In this document: positions 34,842 through 44,317 of the stretch, piece by piece
Position numbering within the stretch: position 1 is the first letter of the stretch
How the letters are laid out: each line of letters starts with the position of its first letter
NCBI GenBank assembly: GCA_016713435.1
Contig: JADJPD010000005.1
Span: forward strand, 112,001 to 176,000
Reading direction: 5' to 3'
Source of the DNA: Gemmatimonadota bacterium
Lineage (GTDB): Bacteria; Gemmatimonadota; Gemmatimonadetes; Gemmatimonadales; GWC2-71-9
DNA length: 64,000 bases
Made by a program: the position numbers and the translations under genes
Notes under the pieces: generated by a model
Told to the model about the DNA's origin: nothing
The model's input: the letters and a program-made list of their open reading frames with translations, nothing else
Database searches by the model: none

Positions 34842-36784
34842 GCGAGCTCCCGGCCTCGGACCTGCTGTTCCTCCGGCTCCAGGAGGCCGTGGCGGGCCGC
34901 TACGCGCTCGAGCGCGAACTGGGCCGCGGCGGCATGGGCATCGTGTACCTGGCGCGCGACGTGCACCTGGACCGGCTGGTGGCGCTCAAGCTGCTGCCCC
35001 CCGACCTGGCCGCGCGCCCGGACCTCCGCGAGCGCTTCCTGCGTGAGGCGCGAACGGCCGCCCGGCTCTCCCATCCCAGCATCGTCCCGATCCACGCGGT
35101 GGAAGAGGCGGGCGACCTGGTCTGGTTCGTCATGGCCTACATCCCGGGCGAGAGCCTGGGGGCCCGGCTCCGCCGTCAGGGCGCGCTGCAGCCGGCCGAG
35201 GCGGCCCGGGTGCTGCGCGATGCGGCCTGGGCGCTGGCCCACGCCCACCAGCAGGGCGTGGTGCACCGGGACGTGAAGCCGGACAACATCCTGCTCGAGG
35301 CGGGCGGGCGGCGGGCGCTGCTCGCCGACTTCGGCATCGCCGCGCCGCTCGACGGCGAAGGCGGCGAGGGCGTGAGCGGCACCGTGGGGTACCTGAGCCC
35401 CGAGCAGGCCGCTGCCGAGCGGGTGGACGGCCGGAGCGACCTCTACGGACTCGGCGTGGTGGGCTATGTGGCGCTGGCCGGTCGCCTGCCCTATCTGGCG
35501 ACGACGCTCGCCGAGCTCCGGGAGCGACAGTTCGCCGGGACGGCGCCCGCGCTGGCGTCCGTCGCGCCCCACGTGCCGCGGGCGCTGGCGCGGAGCATCG
35601 ACCGCTGCCTGGCGCCATTGCCGGCCGCGCGATTCCAGAATGGCGAGGAGCTGGCGGGGGCGCTCGAGGAGCTCGGCCAGGGGCCGTCCGAGTTGCCGGC
35701 GCCGCTCCGCGTCTGGCTGACGCGCCACGTGCAGCAGCGCACCATCACCACCGTGCTGACGGCGATCTGGGGTATCCCGCTGGCGATGAGCAGCCTCTTC
35801 ATGCTGGTGGCCGATCGCCCGCGGGAGGTGGGGGTGATGACGCTCATGATGGCCACGGTGGTCAACCTGCCGTGGGTGGCGTACCTCTTCACGCGGGTGT
35901 TCCACACGCGCCGGGTGCTCCGCGCCGGCTACACGGGACAGGACCTGCTGCTGGCGCTTCGCACCAGCGCCGAGCGGCGGCGGGAGGAACGGGCCTTCGA
36001 GGCGGGCCGGCCGCCGACGGAGCTGGGGCGCCTGATGCGCCGGCTGACGCTCGGCGCCTTCGCGGGGGCGCTGGTGAGCACCGGCGCACTGCTCTGGCTG
36101 CCGAGCTGGCTGGTGCCGGCGGGCCTCGTGGAGCTGGTGTGGGTGGGCTGCATCGGGTTCACCGGCTTCGGGGTCCTCTTCGGCCGGGTGTTTCCCGGGC
36201 GGGAGATCCCCACGCGCGACTGGATGGCGGAGCTGCGGGTGCGCTTCTGGGAGGGGCCCCTGGGCCGGGCGCTCATGCGCGTCGCGGGCTGGCGGCTGGG
36301 GGCCACCACCGTGCCGGAGCAGGTGCTCCACCGCCCCACCGAGGTGGCGCTGGGCGAGGCCGCCGGTGCGCTCTTCAAGGCGCTCCCGGCGGCGCAGCGC
36401 CGGGACCTGGCGCGGCTCCCCGACGAGATCACCCGCCTCACCGCACAGGCGCAGGCCATGCGCCGCAAGCTCGACGAGCTGGACGACCTCATCGCCCAGG
36501 CCGCGCCCACCACGCTGTTCGACGGCGTCAAGCCCGCCGGCGATGGCGGGGCCGGCGCGCTGGCGGAGGCCCGCGCGCTCTGGGCGGAGCGGCTGCGGGA
36601 GACCGTGACGCTGCTCGAGTCCCTGCGGCTGGGCCTGCTCAAGCTGCACGCCGGCAGCGCCGTCCCGGACACGCTCACCGCCGACCTGGCCGCCGCGCGG
36701 GAGCTCCAGGAGCGGCTGGGCCTGCTCCTCGAGGGCGCCGCCGAGGCGGAGCGCGCCCTCGCCCCGCGGGGAACCCAGCCGTGA
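34838..36784 (+). CDS. Membrane Ser/Thr protein kinase (PknB-type domain)
   Basis: The 648-residue protein has an N-terminal kinase domain (about 22-290): Gly loop GRGGMGIVYLA, Lys51 in VALKLL, HRD at 143-145, DFG at 164-166 and GTVGYLSPEQ. After it come at least four hydrophobic segments (about 305-330, 335-355, 410-430 and 430-455) and a soluble, helical C-terminus without PASTA repeats. The GTG start overlaps the phospholipase-like gene as GTGA; the stop overlaps the M23 peptidase. Catalytic residues are intact. Context suggests a signalling role at the envelope. Confidence 0.9.
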   Translation: MSELPASDLLFLRLQEAVAGRYALERELGRGGMGIVYLARDVHLDRLVALKLLPPDLAARPDLRERFLREARTAARLSHPSIVPIHAVEEAGDLVWFVMAYIPGESLGARLRRQGALQPAEAARVLRDAAWALAHAHQQGVVHRDVKPDNILLEAGGRRALLADFGIAAPLDGEGGEGVSGTVGYLSPEQAAAERVDGRSDLYGLGVVGYVALAGRLPYLATTLAELRERQFAGTAPALASVAPHVPRALARSIDRCLAPLPAARFQNGEELAGALEELGQGPSELPAPLRVWLTRHVQQRTITTVLTAIWGIPLAMSSLFMLVADRPREVGVMTLMMATVVNLPWVAYLFTRVFHTRRVLRAGYTGQDLLLALRTSAERRREERAFEAGRPPTELGRLMRRLTLGAFAGALVSTGALLWLPSWLVPAGLVELVWVGCIGFTGFGVLFGRVFPGREIPTRDWMAELRVRFWEGPLGRALMRVAGWRLGATTVPEQVLHRPTEVALGEAAGALFKALPAAQRRDLARLPDEITRLTAQAQAMRRKLDELDDLIAQAAPTTLFDGVKPAGDGGAGALAEARALWAERLRETVTLLESLRLGLLKLHAGSAVPDTLTADLAAARELQERLGLLLEGAAEAERALAPRGTQP

Positions 36785-37647
36785 GGGGCTTCCTGTGGCT
36801 GGCGCTGCTGCCGGGCGCGCTGGCGGCCCAGGTGGCCATCGAGACGGTGCCCGTCCGGCCGCTCCAGGGTTCGCTCTTTCGCATGCGGGTCACCGCCACC
36901 GCCCCGGCCCCCGTCTTCGAGCTCGACGGCAGCGTGGCGGGTCAGCGGCTGCACTTCCGCACCGATGATCGGGTCATCTGGGAGAGCCTGGCGGCGGTCC
37001 CGGTGGAAACCACCGACTCCCTCGACGTGACTTTGGTGCTGCGGGGTAACGCGCCGCCGGATACCGTGCACACCCGGATCGCCATCGGCGCCGGGGACTA
37101 CCCGCACGAGACCCTGCGGGTGGCGCCCTCCATGGCGAAGCCGGATTCCGCGGCCCAGCGGCGGATTGCGCAGGAGCTGGCCCGGGCCCGCGCCGTGAGC
37201 CATGCCTCACACGACACGCCGAGGCAGTGGACCGGCCCCTTCCTCCGCCCCCGCCCGGGCCGCATCACGAGCCCCTTCGGCACCGCCCGGGAGTACAACG
37301 GCGAGGTGACGAGCCGTCACATGGGCACCGATTTCGCGGGGGCCATCGGCGCGCCCGTCTACGCCACCAACGCCGGCCGCGTGGCCCTCGTGGCGCGCTT
37401 CTACCTCTCCGGCAACGTGGTGTACCTCGACCATGGCGACGGGCTCGTCTCGGCGTACTTCCACCTGAGCCGGACGCTGGTGAAGGCGGGGGACGTGGTG
37501 AAGCCCGGGCAGCGGATCGGCAACGTCGGGGCGACGGGGCGCGTGACGGGCCCCCACCTGCACTGGGTCATGCGGTATGGCACCGTGACCGTGGATCCGA
37601 TGAGCGTGCTCGGGCTGCTCGGGGAGATGCCGGATTCCACGAAATGA
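36781..37647 (+). CDS. M23 family metallopeptidase (LytM-type), secreted
   Basis: The 288-residue protein has a signal peptide (FLWLALLPGALAAQ), a beta-rich N-terminal domain, and a C-terminal LytM domain with the zinc ligands His180-x3-Asp184 (SRHMGTDFAG) and His261 in GPHLHW. The domain opens ITSPFGTAREYNG. All active-site residues are present, so it can be a peptidoglycan endopeptidase. The GTG start overlaps the kinase stop. It is the last gene of the operon, before a hairpin. Confidence 0.9.
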   Translation: MRGFLWLALLPGALAAQVAIETVPVRPLQGSLFRMRVTATAPAPVFELDGSVAGQRLHFRTDDRVIWESLAAVPVETTDSLDVTLVLRGNAPPDTVHTRIAIGAGDYPHETLRVAPSMAKPDSAAQRRIAQELARARAVSHASHDTPRQWTGPFLRPRPGRITSPFGTAREYNGEVTSRHMGTDFAGAIGAPVYATNAGRVALVARFYLSGNVVYLDHGDGLVSAYFHLSRTLVKAGDVVKPGQRIGNVGATGRVTGPHLHWVMRYGTVTVDPMSVLGLLGEMPDSTK

Positions 37648-37648
37648 A

Positions 37649-37670
37649 GGCGCCGCCCGGGGGCGGCGCC
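37649..37670. terminator. Hairpin between convergent M23 and gatB genes
   Basis: A 10-bp perfect inverted repeat (37649-37658 and 37661-37670) lies one base after the M23 stop and 36 bases from the gatB stop. There is no T-run. Confidence 0.5.
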
Positions 37671-37705
37671 TGGCGATCCGGACTCGCTGACCGCCGCTCC
37701 GGACC

Positions 37706-39124
37706 TTACCTGAGCTTCTCCTGCAGCATGGGGCCCACCTTCTTGGGGTCGGCCTTCCCGCCGCTCTTCTTCATCACCTGGCCCTGCAGGAAGCCGAGCA
37801 GTTTCGTTTCCCCGCCCTTGTAGCGCTCCACCTCCTTGGGGTTGGCCGCAAGCACCTCGTCGATCCACTGGCCGAGGGCATCGCTGTCGCCCACCTGCAC
37901 GAGGCCGAGGCGCTCGGCGACGCCGCGGGGATCGTCGCTCGAGGTGAGCATCTCGGGGAAGACCCGCTTGGCCGCCTGGTTGCTCACCACCCCATCCTTC
38001 ACGAGCCCGATCAGCGCCGCCAAGCGGGAGGGGAGCACGGCGAAGCTCCCGGTCTCGTTGTAGCCGCGGATGGCGTCGTTGATGACCCAGTTGGACGCGG
38101 TCTTGGGCTCCACCCCCGCCGCCACCACCGACTCGAAGTAGTCGGCCACGTCCCGCTCGGCCGCGAGCACGCCGGCATCGTACGGCGGCAGGCCGAGCAC
38201 GCCCATGAAGCGCTCGCGCTTGTCGTCGGGCAGCTCGGGGAGGGCGGCCTTCTGCTGCTCGATCCAGAGGCGCGTGAGCACCAGCGGCGGCAGGTCGGGG
38301 TCGGGGAAGTAGCGGTAGTCGTGGCTGTCCTCCTTGCTCCGCATCTGCCGCACCTCGCCGGTGCCGGCGTTGAAGAGCAGCGTCACCTGCTCCACCCGCC
38401 CGCCGGCCTCGACGATGGCGATCTGCCGGTCGCGCTCCACGACCAGCGCGCGCTCGACGTTGGCGAAGCTGTTCATGTTCTTCACCTCGGTCTTGGTGCC
38501 GAGCTTCGGGTCACCGGGACGGCGGATGGAGATGTTGGCGTCCACGCGGAGGGAGCCCTCCTCCATGTTGCAGTCGCTCACCTGGCAGTAGAGGAGCAGC
38601 TGCTTGAGCTTGGTGAGGTAGGCGCGTGCCTCACCCGGGCTCCGCATGTCCGGCTCGCTCACGATCTCGGCGAGCGGGGTGCAGGCGCGGTTCAGGTCCA
38701 CGGCCGTCCTGCCCGGGAGCCGGTCGTGGAGCGACTTGCCCGCGTCCTCCTCCACGTGCAGCCGCGTCACGCCGATGGTGATGTGGCCGCGTTCCGGCGA
38801 CTCGATGCTGATCCCGCCCGCGGTGGCCAGCGGCTGGTCGAACTGCGAGATCTGGTAGCCCTTCGGCAGGTCCGGATAGAAGTAGTTCTTCCGGGCAAAG
38901 ACGCTGGTCTCGTGCACGGTGCAGCCGAGGGCCAGCGCCGCGCGGGTGGCGAGGCGGATGGCCTGCTCGTTGGGCACCGGGAGCGCGCCGGGGAGGCCCA
39001 GGCACACCGGGCAGACGTTGGTGTTCGGCGCGTCGCCGAAGCGGGTGCTGCAGCCGCAGAACATCTTGGTGCGCGTCAGCAGCTGCACGTGCACCTCGAG
39101 CCCGATGACGGTTTCCCAGGTCAT
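37706..39124 (-). CDS. gatB: Asp-tRNA(Asn)/Glu-tRNA(Gln) amidotransferase subunit B
   Basis: GatB activates mischarged Glu-tRNA(Gln) or Asp-tRNA(Asn) for amidation by GatA. The 472-residue protein starts TWETVIGLEVHVQLLT and has CPVCLGLPGALPVPN, RKNYFYPDLPKGYQISQFDQ, and the C-terminal YqeY-like tail (GFLQGQVMKKSGGKADP). Its ATG shares a base with the gatA stop. gatCAB in a row implies tRNA-dependent Gln or Asn synthesis. Confidence 0.97.
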   Translation of the reverse strand: MTWETVIGLEVHVQLLTRTKMFCGCSTRFGDAPNTNVCPVCLGLPGALPVPNEQAIRLATRAALALGCTVHETSVFARKNYFYPDLPKGYQISQFDQPLATAGGISIESPERGHITIGVTRLHVEEDAGKSLHDRLPGRTAVDLNRACTPLAEIVSEPDMRSPGEARAYLTKLKQLLLYCQVSDCNMEEGSLRVDANISIRRPGDPKLGTKTEVKNMNSFANVERALVVERDRQIAIVEAGGRVEQVTLLFNAGTGEVRQMRSKEDSHDYRYFPDPDLPPLVLTRLWIEQQKAALPELPDDKRERFMGVLGLPPYDAGVLAAERDVADYFESVVAAGVEPKTASNWVINDAIRGYNETGSFAVLPSRLAALIGLVKDGVVSNQAAKRVFPEMLTSSDDPRGVAERLGLVQVGDSDALGQWIDEVLAANPKEVERYKGGETKLLGFLQGQVMKKSGGKADPKKVGPMLQEKLR

Positions 39125-40565
39125 CAGCGCACCTCCGTGGCGGCGTCGATGACCCGCTCGAGCGTCGCGGCCACCGACAGCATCCGCGGCTCGGCGTTGA
39201 CCGGCGCCACCAGCTGCGCGCCGACCGGCAGTCCGCCGGAGAGCCCCACCGGCAGGCTCAGGGCCGGCACGGAGGCCAGGTTCATGGAGCAGGTGAAGAC
39301 GTCGGCGAGGTACATCGCGACCGGGTCCTCGGTCTTCTCCCCCGCCTTGAAGGCGGGAGTCGGGGTGGTGGGCGTCAGGAGCAGGTCCACGCCCTGCTCG
39401 GTGAAGGCCCGCCGGAAGTCGTCGGCCAGGAGGGCGCGCACCTGCTGCGCCTTCCGGTAGTACGCGTCGTAGTAGCCCGAGGAGCGCACGTAGGTGCCGA
39501 TCAGGATGCGGCGCCGCACCTCGGCGCCGAAGCCCTGGCCGCGGGTGGCGCGGTAGAGGGCGCGCACGTCCCCCTCCTTGCCCACCTTCCGCGCGCCGTA
39601 GCGGACGCCGTCGTAGCGCGCCAGGTTGGCGGCCGCCTCGGCGGGGCAATGATGTAGTAGCACGGCACCGCGAACCGGGCGTGCGGCATCCGCACCGGCT
39701 TCACGGTGCCGCCGAGCTTCCGGATGGCGTCGGCGGTGCGCTCGATGCCGGCGCGGACGCCGGGATCGAGGTCGGCCGGCATGTACTCGTCGGGGATGCC
39801 GAAGGTGAGGCCCTGCAGGTCCGGGCGCGGCGCCTCCAGCTCCATGGGCGGGAGCGGGGTGCTGGTGGCGTCGTTGGGGTCGTGGCCGCTGATGGCGGCG
39901 AGGACCCGCGCCGCGTCGTCCACCGTCTTCCCGAAGACGCTGACCTGGTCCAGCGACGAGCCGAACGCGACCAGCCCGAAGCGGCTCACGCGGCCGTACG
40001 TCGGCTTCACGCCCACGATGCCGCAGAAACTCGCCGGCTGGCGGACCGAGCCCCCGGTCTCCGAGCCGAGCGCGGCGGGCACCACCCCCGCCGCCACGAG
40101 CGCCGCCGAGCCGCCCGAGGAGCCGCCGGGGACGCGGCTGTGGTCGAGCGGGAACTTCACCCGCCCGAACGCCGAGTGCTCCGTGGAGGACCCCATGGCG
40201 AACTCGTCCATGTTGGTCTTGGACGCGATGAGGGCGCCCGCGGCCCGGAGCCGGGTGATCACCGTGGCATCATAGGGCGAGGTGTAGCCCTGCAGGATGC
40301 GCGAGCCGCAGGTGGTGGGCTCGTCGGTGGTGACGATGTTGTCCTTGATGGCCACCGGCACGCCGGCGAGCGGCAGCATCTCCCGCTTCTTCTCGGGGAT
40401 GCCATCCACCCGCGCCGCTTCCTTGTCCAGGACGGCCTGGTCGAAGTGGATGACGGCGTTCAACTCCCGGGCCGCGGTGATCCGGGCCCCGGTCTCCGTC
40501 GCCACGCTGGCCGCAGTGAGGCGTCCCCGCGCCACCGCCTCCGCAATGCGTGCCACCTCGCTCAT
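39124..40565 (-). CDS. gatA: Asp/Glu-tRNA amidotransferase subunit A, one frame break near 39640
   Basis: GatA releases ammonia from glutamine. The amidase signature is complete: GVPVAIKDNIVTTDEPTTCG (catalytic Lys), GGSSGGSAALVAAG (Ser pair) and SETGGSVRQPASFCG. The frame changes inside CYYIIAPAEAAANLARYDG; adding one base restores 481 codons, a normal length. A lost base in a GC run explains it. The start overlaps gatC as ATGA. Confidence 0.93.
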
Positions 40566-40861
40566 TCGGCCTCCATGGCGCCGAGCTTGGGCACCGTGAA
40601 GAGGCCATCGGTGAACTCCGGGGCGAACTCCTCTGGCGGCCGCGCGAGCGGCACCGAGCCGGGGTGGTCGGCCCGCAGCGGCACCGACGCCGGTCCGGCC
40701 AGGAAGGGAGGCGCCTGCTCGCCGGCCGGCACCTCGCGCAGCTGTTCCACGAACCCGACGATGTTCGCCATCTGCTCCACCAGCTTCGGCAGGTCTGCCT
40801 CCGCCACGTCGAGCTCCGCGAGCTTCGCCACCTTGAGGACGTCTTCCCGCCCGATGCTCAT
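40562..40861 (-). CDS. gatC: Asp/Glu-tRNA amidotransferase subunit C
   Basis: The 99-residue GatC stabilises GatA-GatB. It has IGREDVLKVAKLAELDV, then LVEQMANIVGFVEQL and the Pro-rich middle that wraps GatA, ending DGLFTVPKLGAME. It overlaps pcrA upstream and gatA downstream by four bases each. Confidence 0.93.
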   Translation of the reverse strand: MSIGREDVLKVAKLAELDVAEADLPKLVEQMANIVGFVEQLREVPAGEQAPPFLAGPASVPLRADHPGSVPLARPPEEFAPEFTDGLFTVPKLGAMEAE

Positions 40862-43170
40862 GCGCTCTCCCAGTCGCGTTCGAGCCCGGCGTAGGCCACC
40901 AAGAGCTGCTTCACGCCGTGCTCCTCGTCGTCGAACTTCACCGACACCTTGAGTTCCTTGCCCGAGCCCGTGAGGCCCTGGATGGTCCCGCTGCCAAAGC
41001 GGCGGTGGCGCACCCGCTCGCCCTTCACGTAGCGCGGGGCGTCCTGCGAGGCTTCCGCGGCTGCGGGTTCCTTCACGCCGCCCTTGGGCGGCTCGTACTC
41101 GTCGTCCAGCCAGTTGCGGCGGTAACCGCCCGCCGGGGCCGCGGGCGTGCCGAAGGCGCCGGGGCGGCGAGGGGCGGCCGCCGTCTTCCAGTCGGGCGCC
41201 CACATGCTTGAGGTCCGCTTTTCGTCGAGCCCCTCGCGCGGCAGCGCCTCGAGGAACCGGGAGGGGCGGCCGGGCCGGAGCTCCCCGCCCCGCCGGCGCG
41301 CCCGCGCCCAGGTGAGGTAGAGCTTGTCCTTTGCGCGGGTGATCCCAACGTAGCAGAGCCGGCGCTCTTCTTCGAGCCCATCCGCCTGCTCCTCGGCCCG
41401 CGCCAATGGGAACAGGCCGTCCTCCATGCCCGTCAGGGCCACCACCGGCCACTCCAGGCCCTTGGCGGTGTGAAGGGTCATGAGGGTGACGCCATTGCCG
41501 GCGCCCTGGATGGAATCGTGGCTGGACAGGAGCGCCGCCTCCGCCAGGAATCGCTCCAGCGGGGTGCCGCTCTCCTCATCCGGCTCCACCACCTCGGACC
41601 ATTCGGCCGCGCTCGCGATCAGTTCGCGCACGTTGTCCCAGCGGTCCGCCCCCTCGGGACCGTCGGCCATGAGGAACTGCTCATAGCCGGTGGCCTGGAC
41701 GATCTGCTCCAGGATCTGCGCCGGCGGCCAGTGGCCGGAGCGCTCGGTGAGGTCGCCGAGCAGCGTGGCGAGCTTCCGGAGCGCCTCCCGCACGTTGGGC
41801 CGCAGTTCCGGCACCAGGTCGGCCGTGGCCGCCACCGAGAGGAGCGAGCGACCCCACCGGCCGGCCGTCTCCTGCAGCGTGGCCAGGCTCGACTCGCCGA
41901 GCCCACGCCGGGGGACCTGGGCGGCGCGGAGGAATGCCTCGTCGTCGCTCGGGTTGGCCACCAGGCGGAGGTAGGCCAGCAGGTCCTTGACCTCGCGCCG
42001 GTCGTAGAAGCTGATGGCGCCGATGATCCGGTACGGCACCCCGGCACGCCGGAACGCCTCTTCCATGGCGCGGGACTGGGAATTGGTGCGGTAGAGGACC
42101 GCCATCTGGTCCCAGCCCCAGTCGCCGTTGGCGCTCCGGGTGCGGAACTCCTTCACCACCCACTCCGCCTCGTCCCGCTCGTCGGCCGCCGCCAGGACGG
42201 TGATGGCCTCCCCCCCGCCCCGCTTGGTGCGCAGCGTCTTCCCGATCCGCCCCTTGTTCTCGGCGATGACGGCGTTGGCCGCGTCGAGCACCACCCTGGT
42301 GGAGCGGTAGTTCTCCTCGAGGCGCACCACCTGGGTGCCGGGAAAGTCGTGCTGGAAGGTCTGCATGTTGCGCACGTCGGCGCCGCGCCAGCCGTAGATG
42401 GACTGGTCGTCATCGCCCACGGCACAGACGTTCTGGTGCCGGCTGCCGAGCTGCTTCACCAGCTGGTACTGCGCGGCGTTGGTGTCCTGGAACTCGTCGA
42501 CCAGCAGGAACGCGAAGCGCTCCTGGTAGTACTGCAGCCGGTCGGGCCGCTCCCGGAAGAGCGTGAGCGGGTGCAGCATCAGGTCGTCGAAGTCCATGGC
42601 GTTCTGCGCCTTGAGCGCCGGGCCCATGACGCGGAACACGTCGGCCGCCACCTGCGCCAGCCGGTCGAAGGGGGAACCGGCGGCCATCTCGTCCGGGCCC
42701 GTCATCCGGTTCTTGGCCGAGGAGATGAGGCTCTGCACCATCTTGGGCGGGAAGAGCTTGGTGCTGTGCCCGCGCTGTTCCATCAGGCGCTTGATGAGGG
42801 AGAGACGGTCGTCCTCATCGTAGATGGTGAACTGGCGCGTGAAGCCGAGCGCCTCCGCCTCCCGGCGCAGCAGCCGCGCCGAGAGGGAGTGGAAGGTGCC
42901 GATCCAGAGGCCCGACGGGTCCTGGCCGAGGAGGCGGCCCACCCGGTCCTTCATTTCTCCCGCGGCCTTGTTGGTGAAGGTCACGGCGAAGATGCGGCTC
43001 GGCGGCACTCCCGCGGCGTCGATGAGCCGGGCGATGCGCATGGTGAGGACCCGGGTCTTCCCCGAGCCCGCGCCCGCCACCACCAGCAGCGGCCCCTGGA
43101 CGTGCTCCACCGCCGCGCGCTGCGCGGGGTTCAGGCCCTCGAGGCCGATCAGGGGCGGGTTAGGCGACAT
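40858..43170 (-). CDS. pcrA: UvrD/PcrA-type 3'-5' DNA helicase
   Basis: The 770-residue superfamily 1A helicase has Walker A VVAGAGSGKTRVLTMRI, Walker B LLVDEFQDTN, motif III GDDDQSIYGWRGA, motif IV RLEENYRSTRVVL, and VTLMTLHTAKGLEWPVV plus RRLCYVGITRAKDKLYL. A C-terminal Tudor-like domain (GERVRHRRFGSGTIQGL) is characteristic of PcrA. The gene overlaps the upstream histidine kinase by 11 bases. Roles are replication restart and nucleotide excision repair. Confidence 0.96.
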   Translation of the reverse strand: MSPNPPLIGLEGLNPAQRAAVEHVQGPLLVVAGAGSGKTRVLTMRIARLIDAAGVPPSRIFAVTFTNKAAGEMKDRVGRLLGQDPSGLWIGTFHSLSARLLRREAEALGFTRQFTIYDEDDRLSLIKRLMEQRGHSTKLFPPKMVQSLISSAKNRMTGPDEMAAGSPFDRLAQVAADVFRVMGPALKAQNAMDFDDLMLHPLTLFRERPDRLQYYQERFAFLLVDEFQDTNAAQYQLVKQLGSRHQNVCAVGDDDQSIYGWRGADVRNMQTFQHDFPGTQVVRLEENYRSTRVVLDAANAVIAENKGRIGKTLRTKRGGGEAITVLAAADERDEAEWVVKEFRTRSANGDWGWDQMAVLYRTNSQSRAMEEAFRRAGVPYRIIGAISFYDRREVKDLLAYLRLVANPSDDEAFLRAAQVPRRGLGESSLATLQETAGRWGRSLLSVAATADLVPELRPNVREALRKLATLLGDLTERSGHWPPAQILEQIVQATGYEQFLMADGPEGADRWDNVRELIASAAEWSEVVEPDEESGTPLERFLAEAALLSSHDSIQGAGNGVTLMTLHTAKGLEWPVVALTGMEDGLFPLARAEEQADGLEEERRLCYVGITRAKDKLYLTWARARRRGGELRPGRPSRFLEALPREGLDEKRTSSMWAPDWKTAAAPRRPGAFGTPAAPAGGYRRNWLDDEYEPPKGGVKEPAAAEASQDAPRYVKGERVRHRRFGSGTIQGLTGSGKELKVSVKFDDEEHGVKQLLVAYAGLERDWESA

Positions 43171-44317
43171 GGGTCGGGATCCGGATCAGGAATGTCGCAC
43201 CGGGATCGGAACTTTCCAGCATCAATTCCCCGCCGTGGGAGTCCACGACGACGCGCTTCGCCAGCGCGAGGCCGATGCCCCACCCGCTCGACTTCGTGGT
43301 CATGCCGGCGTCGAAGATGAGCCGGCGGATGTCGCCCGGGACGCCCGGGCCGTCGTCAATGACGCGGATGGCCGTCGCGTCCTCCTCGGCGGCCACCTGG
43401 AGCGTGATGGTGCCTTCCCGCCCCTGCAGCGCGTCGATGGCGTTCTTCACCAGGGACTCGAGCGCCCACTCGAGCAGGATCGGGTCCCCCAGGACCACTG
43501 GGCCGTGCGGCGGGGCGTCCACCCGGATCTCGATCCGGTTGACGCGGGTCGGAAGCCGGGGACGGAAGTAGACGGCCATCTTCCGGGCCAGGTCCCCCAC
43601 GTCGATGGGCTCGCGCCGGATGGCGTGGCCGATCCGCTCGAACCGCTGCGCCACCCGCTCCAGCCGCTCCGCGTCCGCCGCCAGGTGGTCGGCCAGGTGG
43701 GGGGGCGGCGTGGCCCGGCTCCGGAGCTGCTCGATCCAGCCCTGCAGGCTCATGAGCGGCGTCCCCATCTGGTGCGCCGCCTCGCGCGCCATGGCCACCC
43801 ACAGCCGGTCCCGCTGCGCGGCCATGGCACTCCGCCAGGCCATCACGCCCACCAGCAGGATGGTCACCAGGGTGAGCGCCTGCAGCACCGTGAGCAGCGT
43901 CAGCTGCCGCGCCGTGGGCACCGGGCCGTAGTGGAGCGTGCCGAGCGCGGGTTCCGTGATCGGCGGGTTCTCCCGGTCCAGGGCGCCGGCGTACTCGAGG
44001 ATCCGGGGATCGTCGAGCGCCGCCTCGAACGGGAGGTTGGCCGCCGCCGTCACCTTCCCCGCCGTGTCGGTGACGACGAGCGGGATGCCCGCCCGCCGCA
44101 CCTGCTCCCCCAGCCGCAGCAGCGCTTCCGCCTCGGCTCCCTCGCGGGGGTCGTTGAGGCCGGCAAAGACGCCGGCGTACAGGCGGCTCATCGAGAGGGC
44201 GTCGCTGCGGAAGTGCTGCACCACAATCCAGCCGGAGCCCGCGGACAGTCCCGCGAGCAGGACCACGAGGACCACGACCAGCGCCGGCCCGAGCCGGCGC
44301 AGGTCGGGCTTACGCAC
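43160..44317 (-). CDS. Orphan membrane sensor histidine kinase
   Basis: The 385-residue protein has two membrane helices (about 10-32 and 135-155) around an extracytoplasmic sensor region, a HisKA-like helix with the phospho-acceptor His in REAAHQMGTPLMSLQGW, and an HATPase_c domain (VKNAIDALQG N-box, DDGPGVPG G1 box, SSGWGIGLALAKRVV G2 box). The GTG start overlaps serS by eight bases and its stop overlaps pcrA by 11. No response regulator is in the window, so its partner lies elsewhere. Confidence 0.88.
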   Translation of the reverse strand: MRKPDLRRLGPALVVVLVVLLAGLSAGSGWIVVQHFRSDALSMSRLYAGVFAGLNDPREGAEAEALLRLGEQVRRAGIPLVVTDTAGKVTAAANLPFEAALDDPRILEYAGALDRENPPITEPALGTLHYGPVPTARQLTLLTVLQALTLVTILLVGVMAWRSAMAAQRDRLWVAMAREAAHQMGTPLMSLQGWIEQLRSRATPPPHLADHLAADAERLERVAQRFERIGHAIRREPIDVGDLARKMAVYFRPRLPTRVNRIEIRVDAPPHGPVVLGDPILLEWALESLVKNAIDALQGREGTITLQVAAEEDATAIRVIDDGPGVPGDIRRLIFDAGMTTKSSGWGIGLALAKRVVVDSHGGELMLESSDPGATFLIRIPTHVA

